Assembly: GCA_014529385.2 (NCBI GenBank)
Contig: CM043959.1
Location: 4,153,045-4,217,044 of the forward strand
Direction: 5' to 3'
Source: Adiantum capillus-veneris
Taxonomy: Eukaryota; Streptophyta; Polypodiopsida; Polypodiales; Pteridaceae
DNA length: 64,000 nucleotides
How positions within the stretch are numbered: position 1 is the first letter of the stretch; each line of letters starts with the position of its first letter. Below, one piece after another: positions 50,048-60,068 of this stretch. Both the position numbers and the translations under genes were made by a program. The notes below the pieces were generated by a model that saw only the letters and a program-made list of their open reading frames with translations, made no database searches and was not told where the DNA came from.

Positions 50048-52117
50048 CTTCTTTGACAATTCAACCTTGGTTTGCATCAGCCCTTCAATCACTTGATAAG
50101 GCCCTTCACTTTCATCTTCAACCTCATTTGCAAATGCAACTAAACCAGACTCCTGAATTTCTTTATCCATCAAAAGAAATGCAACATCAGCATCCTCATC
50201 ACTGTTGGTAGTGCTATCACTATCCTCATCAGTCACTGTGGAATAGTCTTCATCACTAGACTCGTCCTCATCTTCATAAAGCTCCTCCAATCGTTTCCTT
50301 GTGTCCATATTGTAAAGCTTCTTGGCACTTGTCTTTCCATAGAGGCTAATCGTACCACGTCTCCAATCTTGAACAGCTCCCACTGCACGTAACCATGGTC
50401 TGCCTAGTATGATAGGATATGCTCCCAACCCTGTTGGCATCACATGAAAATCAACCACTGCCTTTGCATCATACGCCTCCACTTCTAAGCTCTTTACAAC
50501 ACCCAAACATTTTACTTTTTGATGGTTTGCCAATCTGATCCGAAAACCTGACACCCGAGTCACTGTAAGACCCATCTTCTCAACGCATGAGTGTGTTATG
50601 ACACATATTTGGGCTTCACCATCCACATAACCTTGTCCCATATTTTTTCTTTTATGCCACATATCTACCATCGGACAAATGTCTGGTAGCTCATCCATCG
50701 CCAACACCTTCACTGAACCTCTCTCTGGCTCTTTCTCCATTCGGTTAACCATCCTCTTCCACTGTCGCTTTAGCTTAGGCACCATCTCTATAAGCTGCCC
50801 AAAGGTAACATCGGCTTTCCTGCTCGTCAGATCCTCCTTCAAGTCATAGCTTAATTGCCCATCCCCTAGTGGAAAATCTGAAACATGAAACTTGCGACGA
50901 GCCCTCCTTTTCCTCTTGGCCTTGGCATCTTCGCCTTCATGGCTCTTTTCCTTCTTCTTACTAGGACCTGGGGCACTTCTTCCTTCCTTGTCTTCTGTAG
51001 TCCTCTTCCCAATAGGCATCACTAATGTGTCCTCTAGCTTTGATGCCTTCTCCAAGGTAACCACACTTAACACTTTTGTCTTTCCCTTTTTCTTCTTGGT
51101 TAATCCACTGGTTCCTTCCTCTCCCTTAACTTCGATGCCATAATCATTTGACTTAGTTAGCACCTGTCTTGGCAATGGATACATGTCTTCCCCCATTCTT
51201 GGTGGCTTATCACATTGTGGGCTGATATGGCCCAACTCTCCACAATTATAACATGTGGACGTCTGCCTCCAGAACCTACCATTGCTTTGTCCAACACCAT
51301 TCCTCTGTCTTTTTTCACCTCTTGGTTTATTTGCAAACCTCCCTCGACCTTGATTATTTCCCACTTGACCTAGCATGTTTAGGCTGAGATTCTTCATTAA
51401 ATCTACCACTTGCCTCATGTCTTGCCTTAGCCCATGATCTTGCACTGCTGTAGTGACCACTGCTGGCATAACCTGAGGAGTAACAGAAACCACTGGTTCA
51501 TGAGGAACCCCTGGCATGCGACCTTGCAAAGAATCCATAGGCTGAAATTTAGACCTCATGGGCAAAGACTCTACTCCTAACTGGCTCATTTTCCTCAGCT
51601 TCCACTCTTTGTTCCTTGCCACCTCCAATGCATCTTCATATGTTCTAGGCTTCTTTAGCTCCACTCTCCAACGTATATTCTCCCAAAGACCAGCCAAGAA
51701 CTTGTCCTTCTTCATCATGTCAGGCGGGGGTACTTGTGGTGCTAAGGCCTTGCACATCCTCTCCCATGCCAATGAGAACTTACGTATGTATGCATCTACT
51801 GGCTCACCTTCCTTTTGCACCAAACCTTGTACTTCTTGCCACACTTTGTCAAGATCTTCTGTCTTCACAAACTCCATTTCCAATCCATGCCTTAGATTGT
51901 CCTAACTCAATCTTACAGGTGGATCAGCCACACGCAACTCCTCTTCAAATGCTTTGAACCAAACTCGTGCATCACTCTTCAAACAAATTTGGAGAAGACG
52001 TAACATCTACGCCGGGTCATGAATCTGGTTGCTAATACAGGCAACCTCCATCTTTTCCAAAAAGTCTTCCACATCTTCATCACTTCTTCCATGAAATTCC
52101 GGATAAGAGAAAGCCAT
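50045..52117 (-). CDS. F: Gag and protease
   Basis: The true start is probably the ATG at 52117 (MAFSYPEFHGRSDEDVEDFL), in frame with the long open stretch 51883-50045 (612 codons). TAGs at 52009-52007 and 51904-51902 interrupt the start. Counting from 51883: residues 12-105 are the gag core (EPVDAYIRKFSLAWERMCKA). Residues 181-195 are basic. CYNCGELGHISPQC at 211-224 is an intact zinc knuckle. 300-332 is lysine/arginine-rich. VDGEAQICVIT at 420-430 is the protease loop (D-G-E), ILGRPWL at 492-498 its distal strand, and the tail is strongly acidic. It ends at the TAG before RT. Confidence 0.93.
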
Positions 52118-53095
52118 GGCTACCCAAGTTACGGTGTTTTGAGAACCCTTTCGAACACGTGCAAGAACCCAAAACTTTTGACTGACTCAATTCCTAGAAA
52201 CTTCAATGTAGCTCAACTTTAGATAAGGACAAACACATGCACATCAAATGAGTTTTCATAGTTAATCATCGGAATTACAACAGGCAAAGGACATTCCAAG
52301 ATCTCTCGTAATCTTCTTGGCCCGAACATAAAGACTATGCGCTACTGGAAAAAAATATTCTTGGACACATGAACATTTATCTGGATTCTTTGAGTTAAAT
52401 GAAAAGGAGTGAATTGAGGGCCATTTTGATCATCCATTAAAGTCAACCATGCAGCTCCCAAGAAAGCACACCTGTCTTATCCTCTGATTTTGCGAGAATT
52501 TCAACAGCATAATAGCATAAATGGCTCAAAAGACCAAAAAACCAGCCATCACAACTCGGAAAAATTTTGGCAGAGTTTCCCCAGAAGTAGAGCAGTGTGA
52601 ACCCAAAATATAGATTGTATATGTATGCATAAACTGCCAACAATAGAACCCGAGCATCAAGTAGGAATCACTAGTACATAGCCTATGGCGAGGTCACGAA
52701 AAGGGTGCTCCAGCTACCTGTATCACCGAAAGGATCTCTACATTTGAGAATCCCCCAGCTCAATAAAACCTCACGCTATCGACCCTCACACGAAGGCTTA
52801 TGCAAATCTCGTATAGTCAAGTCTCAGAAATGACTATCTTCCAGACCAAGTCTCAGAAATGGCTGGGGTGGCAGTTTCCACAAGTAACGTACAATCCAGC
52901 AGACAATGCGCTCAAACAGGCGCCAAATGATGCATACCCACAACAACTGCAAGTGACACCACTGCTAGTATATCACTATACTCCAGCTACCTGCACCTGT
53001 GTGAATCACCTGTCCCTGTCCCTGTCCCTGTAACCTGTAATCCCGAATCTCGAAGCTCGAAGCTCGAAGCAGAAGGTACTCCAAGAAGATCCTTA
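52118..53095 (-). other. F: leader between primer site and gag
   Basis: About 980 bp of non-coding leader. It holds a short (CCTGTC)n run at 53009-53032 and three GAAGCTC units at 53050-53070. A 66-codon minus frame (52643-52443) has no domain and is likely fortuitous. A long leader is usual for Tat elements. Confidence 0.7.
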
Positions 53096-53113
53096 GTGGG
53101 GACGCCAAAAGAA
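53096..53113 (-). other. F: primer-binding site, tRNA not assigned
   Basis: After the 5' LTR end GCTCACA the minus strand reads TTCTTTTGGCGTCCCCAC. TGGCGTCCCCAC would pair with a tRNA ending GTGGGGACGCCA. It is not the tRNA-Met site used by the other elements here, and I could not name the tRNA. Confidence 0.6.
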
Positions 53114-54253
53114 TGTGAGCGGGATGGAAACACACAGAACGCCTCTATAACAACCCGACACACACTCTTGGGAAGATACACACACTATGGCGCACCACTC
53201 GGCTTACACAACCCACCTGGCCGAGATAGGGAACACACCTATGGAGTGAGAGGAGAGAGACTATCCGTTTGCCCACTCCACACAAAGAGATACACACACA
53301 CACACACCCAAAAAACTCAGCTCAAAAGAGGAGAATTTCTGATGCTTAGATACAATTGAGCTTGGGCCAATACCTATGGGGCAAATAGCTCACACAGTAT
53401 GGGTAAAATAAGCCAAATACAATCACAAACTGGAGCAGAAGCTTCGCTCATAGGAGAAACTTACACAGCAAAAACAGCAGAAAAATAGTGAGGAATTTGG
53501 CAAAATGGACAGCGCCATCGCGTCCGGAACGGCCCAAAACCCCAGTCTACAATGTCAAAGTGCTCAAATCCGACCTCGGATGAGCAGTTTACGGCCAAAA
53601 CAGGCTCCAAAAACCCCAGAAACACAGTTGCGGCTGTTCATCCTCTTCTCTCCACATTTTTTCTGGTCTTCTCTCTGTTTTTTCAGTTCCCACACTTAGC
53701 TTTATTACTTGGGCAGCCTTGGCCTTTTAGATGACCTCAAACGGACCCTGAACAGGCCAAAAACTGACCTTGCAATGCATAGTTGTCACCCTGTTGCATC
53801 CATACGCACACCTGGCACTCGACTTTTTTCAATAATGCATCCCGTCACCACGTGAAGTGGACCCAAAAGATGGTACTCATGATGACCTTTCTGCATAATT
53901 ATCACAAGAAAACATCCACGTTGTGCCCGTACTTCTCCACGTGCAAGTATTGACCCCATTCGACCTCCTGACGCCACTAGATTCCATCTGACGCATGTGC
54001 TTATCTCATGTCGTCGGCCCGCGGATAGCTTCCTCAAGAAGCTTTACGCGCTACCAACTCCTCATTATTATAGAGAAAACACACTGGTACTGGTAATAGT
54101 GAAAATTGATGCACTATGTACATGCTGTCCTACCTGCACACATGTGGGTCCCACATAACCACCTGGCTCTGGAAAATGGGCAATCCTTTATTCGATGCAC
54201 CATGCATGGGTATGTACATATGCGCAATGGCTTGCTCGAAAAAACTCCTGACA
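53114..54253 (-). repeat. F: 5' LTR
   Basis: The partner of 45599-46741, TGTCAGGAG...GCTCACA on minus. Among the visible differences A/G and C/T changes dominate. Confidence 0.94.
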
Positions 54254-54878
54254 GCGTAGTTCCAAGTCGAGCTGCCACTTCAATTGAAATGAAGTTGTCC
54301 TTGGCTCCTCCGTTGAAGAAGATAAGGGCTTCTTGACCTCGTACTTTGCCCCACGCTCTGTAGAGCTCTGCACGTTCATCCATTTGCACAAGGTTGGTCC
54401 CCACAAAATCTGCTACTAGTTCAGCTTTTGTCTTTCCTTTTTTTTCTCGCACCTCTGTTGCTTTAGAACTCTCAAGCTTGTCCTCTAGCTGGTCCTTTGA
54501 TGCCTTGTTGGGGCACCTGACTAAGACATGCCCATGTTCGCCACAACTGTAACATTTACCCTCCTTAAAGTATTCGGCCCGTTGTTCTCCCGACAGTCAA
54601 GGGCTTGTCTTCTTTTGTTGTTTTTCCTTCGTTTTGTTAGTGTTGTTCGTGTCTTGTCCGGTTCGGACCGTGACTACTCTATTTGTGGGGTACGTAATAG
54701 TGTCCCCATGCATTGCAAACCCTTGCTTTGCATGTCCCATCAATTGTTGCATGGACTCGGACTTCTACAACGAACAATAATTCAGGGAGACCACGGAAAA
54801 ATTGCTCTATCTGTTGCCTGAACGCAACTTTCTTGAAAGAAGAGGCTGGTAAGAAAGTGTCCCAAATCTCTGTAGAGC
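54254..54878 (-). pseudogene. E: right part, Gag end and protease start
   Basis: The frame 54452-54290 contains LYRAWGKVRGQEALIFFNGG, where the protease aspartate of FFDGG is now asparagine. The sequence continues to AARLGTT, where F interrupts. Upstream on minus, KCYSCGEHGHVLVRC near 54555-54510 is an intact CCHC knuckle, better than in A or B. The capsid end (QQLMGHAKQGFAMHGDTITY) is broken by stops. At 54879 the sequence switches to the LTR of G through a shared AGAGCCCCAA, so the rest of E gag and its 5' LTR are lost. Confidence 0.87.
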
Positions 54879-55133
54879 CCCAAGAGCTTTTGAAAATTAA
54901 AAGCAAACTTCTTTAAAAGCTACCAGCGCTGATTTTCGTACAACTCTGTAAAAAGCGGAAATCCGTACAATCAGTTGAAAACGCGGAATTCCGTATGCTT
55001 AGCCATGTTAGCCTGTCGGCGTGTTTTGTGGGTTCGTACACTCCTTGCCACATCAGCTTGTCGGCGCATTTCCCGCTGGCCTGCCACATTAGTAGTGTGT
55101 GTGTCCGGGGGCTTGCCATGTCAATTTGTGACA
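54879..55133 (-). repeat. G: 3' LTR, U3 part only
   Basis: On minus it starts TGTCACAAATTGACATGGC at 55133 and follows the 5' LTR to CTTTTGGGGCTC, where E sequence takes over. Many CpG-to-TpG differences from 60350-60600 are visible. Confidence 0.88.
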
Positions 55134-55698
55134 TACACCCCTCTTGAAAGAATTGTAATCGCCCTTGATTACGCCTGCAAAACAGAGGCCATAAACTGTC
55201 TTAGTAGACACTGACTGTTAGTACCGACGCACTAGACACGACACATCTAGCACTTGTACAAGACGACAGTCACATCATCGGACATCACATGACATCACTT
55301 GACATCACAGGACATCACATGACAAATCACATATAAGTTCATTCCAAATCTCAGACCATGACCAATCGGCAACGTATTTAGTAATCGCATCTAGATCCAT
55401 TCCAAACCTCATTGATGCCCGATTAACTAATCCTTATTGCAATCATGTCTATACAGAGTTATGAGACCGAAATACTGCAATCATTTTGTCTTTCATATCC
55501 TGCACTCAAACAAGTCAAGTACAAATCAATCATTTTCATTTTTGGGAATTCTTGCTATAAAGTCATACAGCAGAATACTACTCAGCCCTTTAGTATCCCT
55601 GAAACCCAAAGGGACATCAGTGACTATTCAAAATTGGGGTAATCTGTTGACAAAGGAGGGGAATGACTCTCCTTTTGTGCAAACCCGCTGCACTAGAT
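55134..55698 (-). promoter_or_regulatory. G: 3' untranslated region with dyad and polypurine tract
   Basis: On minus, AAGAGGGGTGTA (55145-55134) abuts the LTR. GTAATCA-AGGG-CGATTAC (55172-55155) lies 21 bp before it, with one mismatch in the stem. Repeated GACATCAC words at 55280-55325 correspond to those in A and B. Confidence 0.83.
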
Positions 55699-56277
55699 TC
55701 ACACTCGTTGAAGTCGGAGTTCTATCGGAGTAGACAATACTAAACCGAATGCTTCAAGGTAAAGTTCCAAAATTTGAGGAGTATGTGCTAGGTCCTCCTC
55801 CATCCACTTCGCATCCAATGCAGGATAGTTCTTGAACTTAACCCAGAACCGCCTAATCACTTTACCTCTTACCTTTCTGTCCTTGTGTGCCAATATCTGT
55901 TCTCGAATGAGTATCTCCTCGCTTTCCTCCACTTCGGGTTGCTCATCAGGCTCCCCATCATCGAGCACATCACCTTTAAAACTCTTCAATAGACTCACAT
56001 GAAATGCATTGTGAATCTTCCAAGTATCGGGTAGTTTGAGTCTAAAGGAAAGGGCTATCTTGTCTTTTATCCGGAAAGGGCCATAATATCTCATGCCAAG
56101 CTTTGGAAACAGCCTCTCCTTTCCCTTTCGTTTTCTAAGGCATGCCTTCTGAAAATGTAAGAGCACCCAATCGTCTTCCTTTAATTTCAAATCGCTACGA
56201 TGTTGATCTGCTGCCTTCTTATGTCGTTCTTGAGATTTCTCTAAAGCCTCCCGGACCTTGGCAAAAGCAGTGTCCAA
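55699..56277 (-). CDS. G: integrase C-terminus and chromodomain
   Basis: A 192-codon intact frame. Residues 1-40 are the linker (MDTAFAKVREALEKSQERHK). Residues 55-100 contain LFPKLGMRYYGPFRI and AFHVSLLKSF. Residues 119-177 are a chromodomain (EEILIREQILAHKDRK, RRFWVKFKNYPALDAKWMEE). It is close to the B copy (38919-39434) and the best preserved part of G. The apparent ATG is internal to the former polyprotein. Confidence 0.92.
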   Translation of the reverse strand: MDTAFAKVREALEKSQERHKKAADQHRSDLKLKEDDWVLLHFQKACLRKRKGKERLFPKLGMRYYGPFRIKDKIALSFRLKLPDTWKIHNAFHVSLLKSFKGDVLDDGEPDEQPEVEESEEILIREQILAHKDRKVRGKVIRRFWVKFKNYPALDAKWMEEDLAHTPQILELYLEAFGLVLSTPIELRLQRV

Positions 56278-56299
56278 GTCCCTTGTGTAGTGGTCGCCT

Positions 56300-57182
56300 T
56301 CTAAATTCTTATCCTGGATCTGGGAAATGTTTTGATCTACTTGCCGATTCCCTTTTCCCTTTCTTTCCTTGTGCCCTGGAACCTGTGGGTATCTTTCTCT
56401 GGAAGCCTTTGATGAACTTGCATGTGATTTCCTTAATTCGTCGGAACCCTTTGATTCTCCAGAATCCTGTGATGAACTATCATCGGGTTCCCTTGATTCA
56501 TTCTCTTCACTAGCAGACTCTTGTCTTTTTTTGAGGTGGATACTATCCTGCCCGTTGCATAAGTCAATGAGCCGGCATGCATTTCAAATCGTTGCTTAGT
56601 CATGTCCCATAAGTCTCTGAATAGAGTCAGACTTTGGGTTTAAAGCATAGTCTTGAATCTCTTTAGCAAATCATAGCAAAACGGCTGAATTTGGTCTTTC
56701 AAAAGAATCTTCGACAAGTGTCCCAAAACCTCTGGGCAATAGTCATCCAATGTATCTTTCTGAGTCATTTTCAAGTGATGCCAACGCATGATGACATCTC
56801 TTGCATATTCATCTAATATCCAAGTTGACGTCAAAAAAATGAATGCTACCCACGTCGCATTTGTTTCTCTGCATAACAACAGAGTAGATCACCATGCTTG
56901 CATTGTTCTTTTCAAGTAAGATGTCGCCTTTCTCTCCTTGGAATGTTCCGAGAACCAGGCTCCAGAGAAGGCGATGCCAAACTGTTGTTCAAACTCAAGG
57001 GCTCGATGGGTGTCCTGGTAGCCTGAAAAACGTCTGAAACCCGACGGCCTGACTCCCTTCCTTGAACTCCTTGATTTTCTTGCTGATATGGTCATTGGCA
57101 AAAGAGGATGAGCTCCCTTCTTTTGAACTGCTAGATGGCCTTCCATGCCACAAACTCCACGAAGGGCAAATACTTTTCCCAT
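56300..57182 (-). pseudogene. G: misplaced Gag fragment inside integrase
   Basis: Directly after the integrase words KWEKYLPFVEFV (about 57180-57140) the minus strand reads KKIKEFKEGSQAVGFQTF, then FEQQFGIAFSGAWFSEHSKE, SYLKRTMQAWWSTLLL and WHHLKMTQKDTLDDYC. This is capsid sequence in its normal order, running to HAGSLTYATG near 56570. A serine/glutamate-rich stretch follows, then the integrase C-terminal region at 56277. The capsid words match A and B gag, so a gag segment of a relative was joined in here. Frameshifts and stops are present. Confidence 0.87.
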
Positions 57183-57509
57183 TTAGTCTTCTAATCCGAA
57201 AAGAAGACATGAACAAATCCAGAAATCATTCAATTGTCTATCGCAGATTGCCCATCTGTCTGTGTGTGGAACTGCAACCGCGTGCCAATGTTCTCCTTGA
57301 TTGCCGTCCAAAACAACTAGTAGACCAGGGATCATTGTCCGAAACAATGGACTCAGACATGCCATATATTCGAACAGTTTTGTCAAAGAATTGGGCTTAA
57401 CTGTCTTCTTTACTGCAGAGCAGTGAGCGTGCTTACTGAATCTGTTGATGACCCTCCAAAGGCCATCATGCCCAATCTGAGTTTTTGAGAGATCAAAAAT
57501 GAAATTCAT
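57183..57509 (-). pseudogene. G: integrase core fragment
   Basis: MNFIFDLSKTQIGHDGLWRV begins the catalytic core with its first aspartate. NRFSKHAHCSAVKKTVKPNS continues in frame, then SDNDPWS-like sequence and NQGEHWHAVAVPHTDRWAIC in shifted frames. The catalytic glutamate block is degraded. The core ends where the gag fragment begins. Confidence 0.85.
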
Positions 57510-57521
57510 TGCAATACTTTC

Positions 57522-58226
57522 TCAGGGGTGCGTGGGAATGGGTAAAGGCTGTAGTAATCCTTGTGCCTTATGCCTGTCAAACTTGACCTTCTGGAATACT
57601 AAACAACTGCGTACAAAATCGTCCACATCTTTCTTAAGTCTCGGCCAAAAGAAGTAATGCTCCACACTTTTCAAGGTGGTGTCGATGGCACGGTGACCCG
57701 TAAAAGCTGGACAATGGCACTCAATCAGAACCTTTTCCCTCAACAACTGTGTGACGCACAACATCGTTTTCTTCATCAAGTAGCCATCCCAAATGGAATA
57801 TCCCGCTACTACCTCCCCATTCTGTATTCCAGTGAATACATCTGAAAAATCCGGATCTGTGGCGTACTGATCAACCATGCTCTTGAAGCTTCTATGATGA
57901 ATCGCGAAAATAGCCAAGACTAGGGGCTTCCGAGACAAAGCATCTACGACCAAGTTTTCTAGTCCGTGAACATGGACAATCTGGAAGTGAAACTGTGACT
58001 GTGACAAGATGTTAGCCCACTGCTTTTCTGAAAGCTGCTTTTGTGACAAGAAGTAGCGTAAACTCCGATGATCAGTAAAGACCGTGAAATCGGCTTCGAG
58101 TAGGTAATGTCGCCACTGAGTAAGAGCATGGATCACTGTCAGTAGCTCTTTCTCATAAATCTGTGCCGTCAATACTGGCCTTGAAAACAATCGGCTTTCA
58201 TAGGCAATCACATGGCTTTCTTGCAT
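57522..58226 (-). CDS. G: RNase H and integrase zinc finger
   Basis: A 234-codon open frame. Residues 1-100 are RNase H from ESHVIAYESRLFS to VVDALSRKP, with YEKELL and an intact FTDHRSLRYF (the catalytic aspartate changed in A). Residues 170-218 are the integrase finger (HCPAFTGHRAIDTTL, FVRSCLVFQKVKFD), where the second cysteine of the C-x2-C pair has become phenylalanine. The first RNase H aspartate is just upstream, in the next frame. Confidence 0.92.
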   Translation of the reverse strand: MQESHVIAYESRLFSRPVLTAQIYEKELLTVIHALTQWRHYLLEADFTVFTDHRSLRYFLSQKQLSEKQWANILSQSQFHFQIVHVHGLENLVVDALSRKPLVLAIFAIHHRSFKSMVDQYATDPDFSDVFTGIQNGEVVAGYSIWDGYLMKKTMLCVTQLLREKVLIECHCPAFTGHRAIDTTLKSVEHYFFWPRLKKDVDDFVRSCLVFQKVKFDRHKAQGLLQPLPIPTHP

Positions 58227-58242
58227 TAAGACGGCTCCTAGA

Positions 58243-59050
58243 CTACGACCACAAGCATCGCAAAAAGAACTTCGAATGGCTTTTGCAAGTCCCGCAAAGC
58301 CAAAACTCTCTAGTAGTCAGTTTTTCTTTAAGTGTCTGAAAGGCAGTCACCTCTCCTTTCTGTGTCAAAATGTGCAAAGGGGAAGCTACCTCTGCAAACT
58401 TTCGAATGAACCGTTGGTAGTAAGAACGCAAGCTGAAAAAGCTTTTAACTTCATGAACATTCTTCAAGTCAGGCCAATCGCGCATAGTGTCACTTTTGGC
58501 CAGATCCATTTGTACCCTTTCTGTTGAGATGATGTTTCCCAAGAAATGTATCTCGGGCAAGAAAAACTCGCTCTTTTTCACATTTATAAGCAATTTATGC
58601 TGCCTTAGTGTCTGGAAAACTCACAAATGATCGGTACTCTTTGAAATCTAAAAAATCATCCTGAAAGCTGTCTTGTAGATGTCTGCCGGAGCAATACAGA
58701 TCTGATGATAATCACTTCATATCATATCGGCAAGTAGAATTCTAAAGTCTGTCGAGTATATCATCGATTCTCGTAATGTGGAAATCTGTTCTGGTTCATT
58801 GTTTCTTTATTTTGGCCCCGGCTAACTCTGTAAGGTGGCTGGTTCGGTGGTGTACTGCCAGGAATTAATCATGTGATCTTCACGACGTAAAGGAGGCAAG
58901 TCGATTTGTACGCCTTCAGCGAAACAGTCAGCCCTTATTGCAGAAAATCTCGTCGTTCTTTTTCGAGGTCAAACATATTCGACCTTCAATCATCATTCAG
59001 TCCTCTCAAGAAAATCGAGTAAAGAAACTGAATTTTATCAAGTAAATTCT
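58243..59050 (-). pseudogene. G: reverse transcriptase, decayed
   Basis: The frame 58593-58243 holds the RT thumb: NVKKSEFFLPEIHFLGNIIS, TMRDWPDLKNVHEVKSFFSL, FAEVASPLHILTQKG. Upstream to 59050 only scattered words remain, such as DDIL near 58765 and PPYRVS near 58835, and the palm with the catalytic DD is deleted around 58620-58690. The enzyme cannot have been made in this form. Confidence 0.85.
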
Positions 59051-59060
59051 CTTTTCCCCT

Positions 59061-59473
59061 TCATGTGTCAAAAGTCGCTTTCTTAGCCCAATAGTCAACC
59101 ACGGCGTTGTTCTCGTGGTACCAAGGGATTCCTCGGAGGACATCACACCCTACCAAAGGCATGATATAACAGTCCTCGTGCCCTAAACACCCGTGACATT
59201 GCAAACGAAGTTTGCCAATGATCGGTGGAATGGCAACATCCCATCCGTGTGCCAGTAGAACTGCCTTCGCCTGTGGACTCAACGACCAATTCAAGTGAGA
59301 AGAAGTTGGCCTTGGCTCCGGCCTTCGGGCCTCAGCGTATCGGGCGTAATTCCAAGTCGAGCCGCCAATTCAAGTGAGCAGAAGTTGGCCTTGGCTCCTC
59401 CATCAAAGAAAATGAGGGCTTCCTGATCTTTCACTTTGCCCCAAGTGCGGCAAAGCTTTGTACTTTCGCTCAT
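59061..59473 (-). pseudogene. G: protease with a 79-bp duplication
   Basis: The frame 59473-59291 gives SESTKLCRTWGKVKDQEALI and FFDGGAKANFCSLELAARLG, the protease loop. The frame 59294-59061 continues with GWDVAIPPIIGKLRLQCHGC and CDVLRGIPWYHENNAVVDYW. Between them a 79-bp segment (59287 and 59366) occurs twice, repeating part of the loop region and shifting the frame. Confidence 0.88.
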
Positions 59474-60056
59474 TTGATTCGGGTCGGGCCCCGCACAATG
59501 TGGTACCAGTTTTGCTTTTATCTTTCCTTTTCTTCCGCACTCGACTGCTGCTCTGTAACTCTCAAAATTATCTTCTGGTGGTCCTTTGATTCATCTTCTT
59601 TTCAAGAGTTCTTGTCCATCTCTTTCTGTGAGTACAGGTTCTGCTTTTCTGCACTCGTCTATCCTTTCGGCTCTCCTCCCGATGTGAGAAGAGAAGCAAT
59701 GGCCACTCGCCATCTCGGGTAAATTGTATCAATCGGGTAATTCTTCAGAAGTTTCACCAATCTTATGTCCGTGGAGTACTCAATCAATCTGTTTACACAT
59801 ATGCCAATCTACAGTTGACATTTGTATTCCATTTTGGCAAACTTGTCCACCGAAAAAATTTGCCCAAATCTTCTTTCTTCTCTTCAGTTCCCGTGCCGGA
59901 TTTTTAACTTTTCTTTGCCTTCCCATTGAGAGGTGTCATCTCTGTCAGATTCTTCACGAAAACCCATGTGTAATCTGGGATTCTTTATGGCGCTGCAAAA
60001 AGGATCGGATCCTCCATAGAAGAAGAATCTTTCTGTGCTTTCAAAATCTTTCTGTG
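59474..60056 (-). pseudogene. G: leader and Gag remnant without capsid
   Basis: A start-like MEDPILFAAP lies near 60018. Decayed sequence follows, with no recognisable capsid words, no serine run and no zinc knuckle, and CGRKGKIKAKLVPH leads into the protease. About 1.3 kb of gag present in A and B at this place is missing. Confidence 0.65.
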
Positions 60057-60068
60057 CTTTGATACCAC
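60057..60068 (-). other. G: primer-binding site
   Basis: On minus GTGGTATCAAAG, one change from the tRNA-Met site in A and B. Confidence 0.85.

Larger units (their letters stand above)
45599..54253 (-). mobile_element. Element F: Tat-type Ty3/gypsy retrotransposon
   Basis: LTRs of 1143 bp (45599-46741) and 1140 bp (53114-54253) are highly alike, differing mainly by transitions. The base run GCGT flanks both sides (45595-45598 and 54254-54257), a 4-bp duplication. On minus the order is gag, protease, RT, RNase H, a second RNase H of the FDG type, and integrase without a chromodomain. The second RNase H after the first marks the Tat lineage. Five in-frame stops and one frameshift disable it. 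It is inserted in E. Confidence 0.94.
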
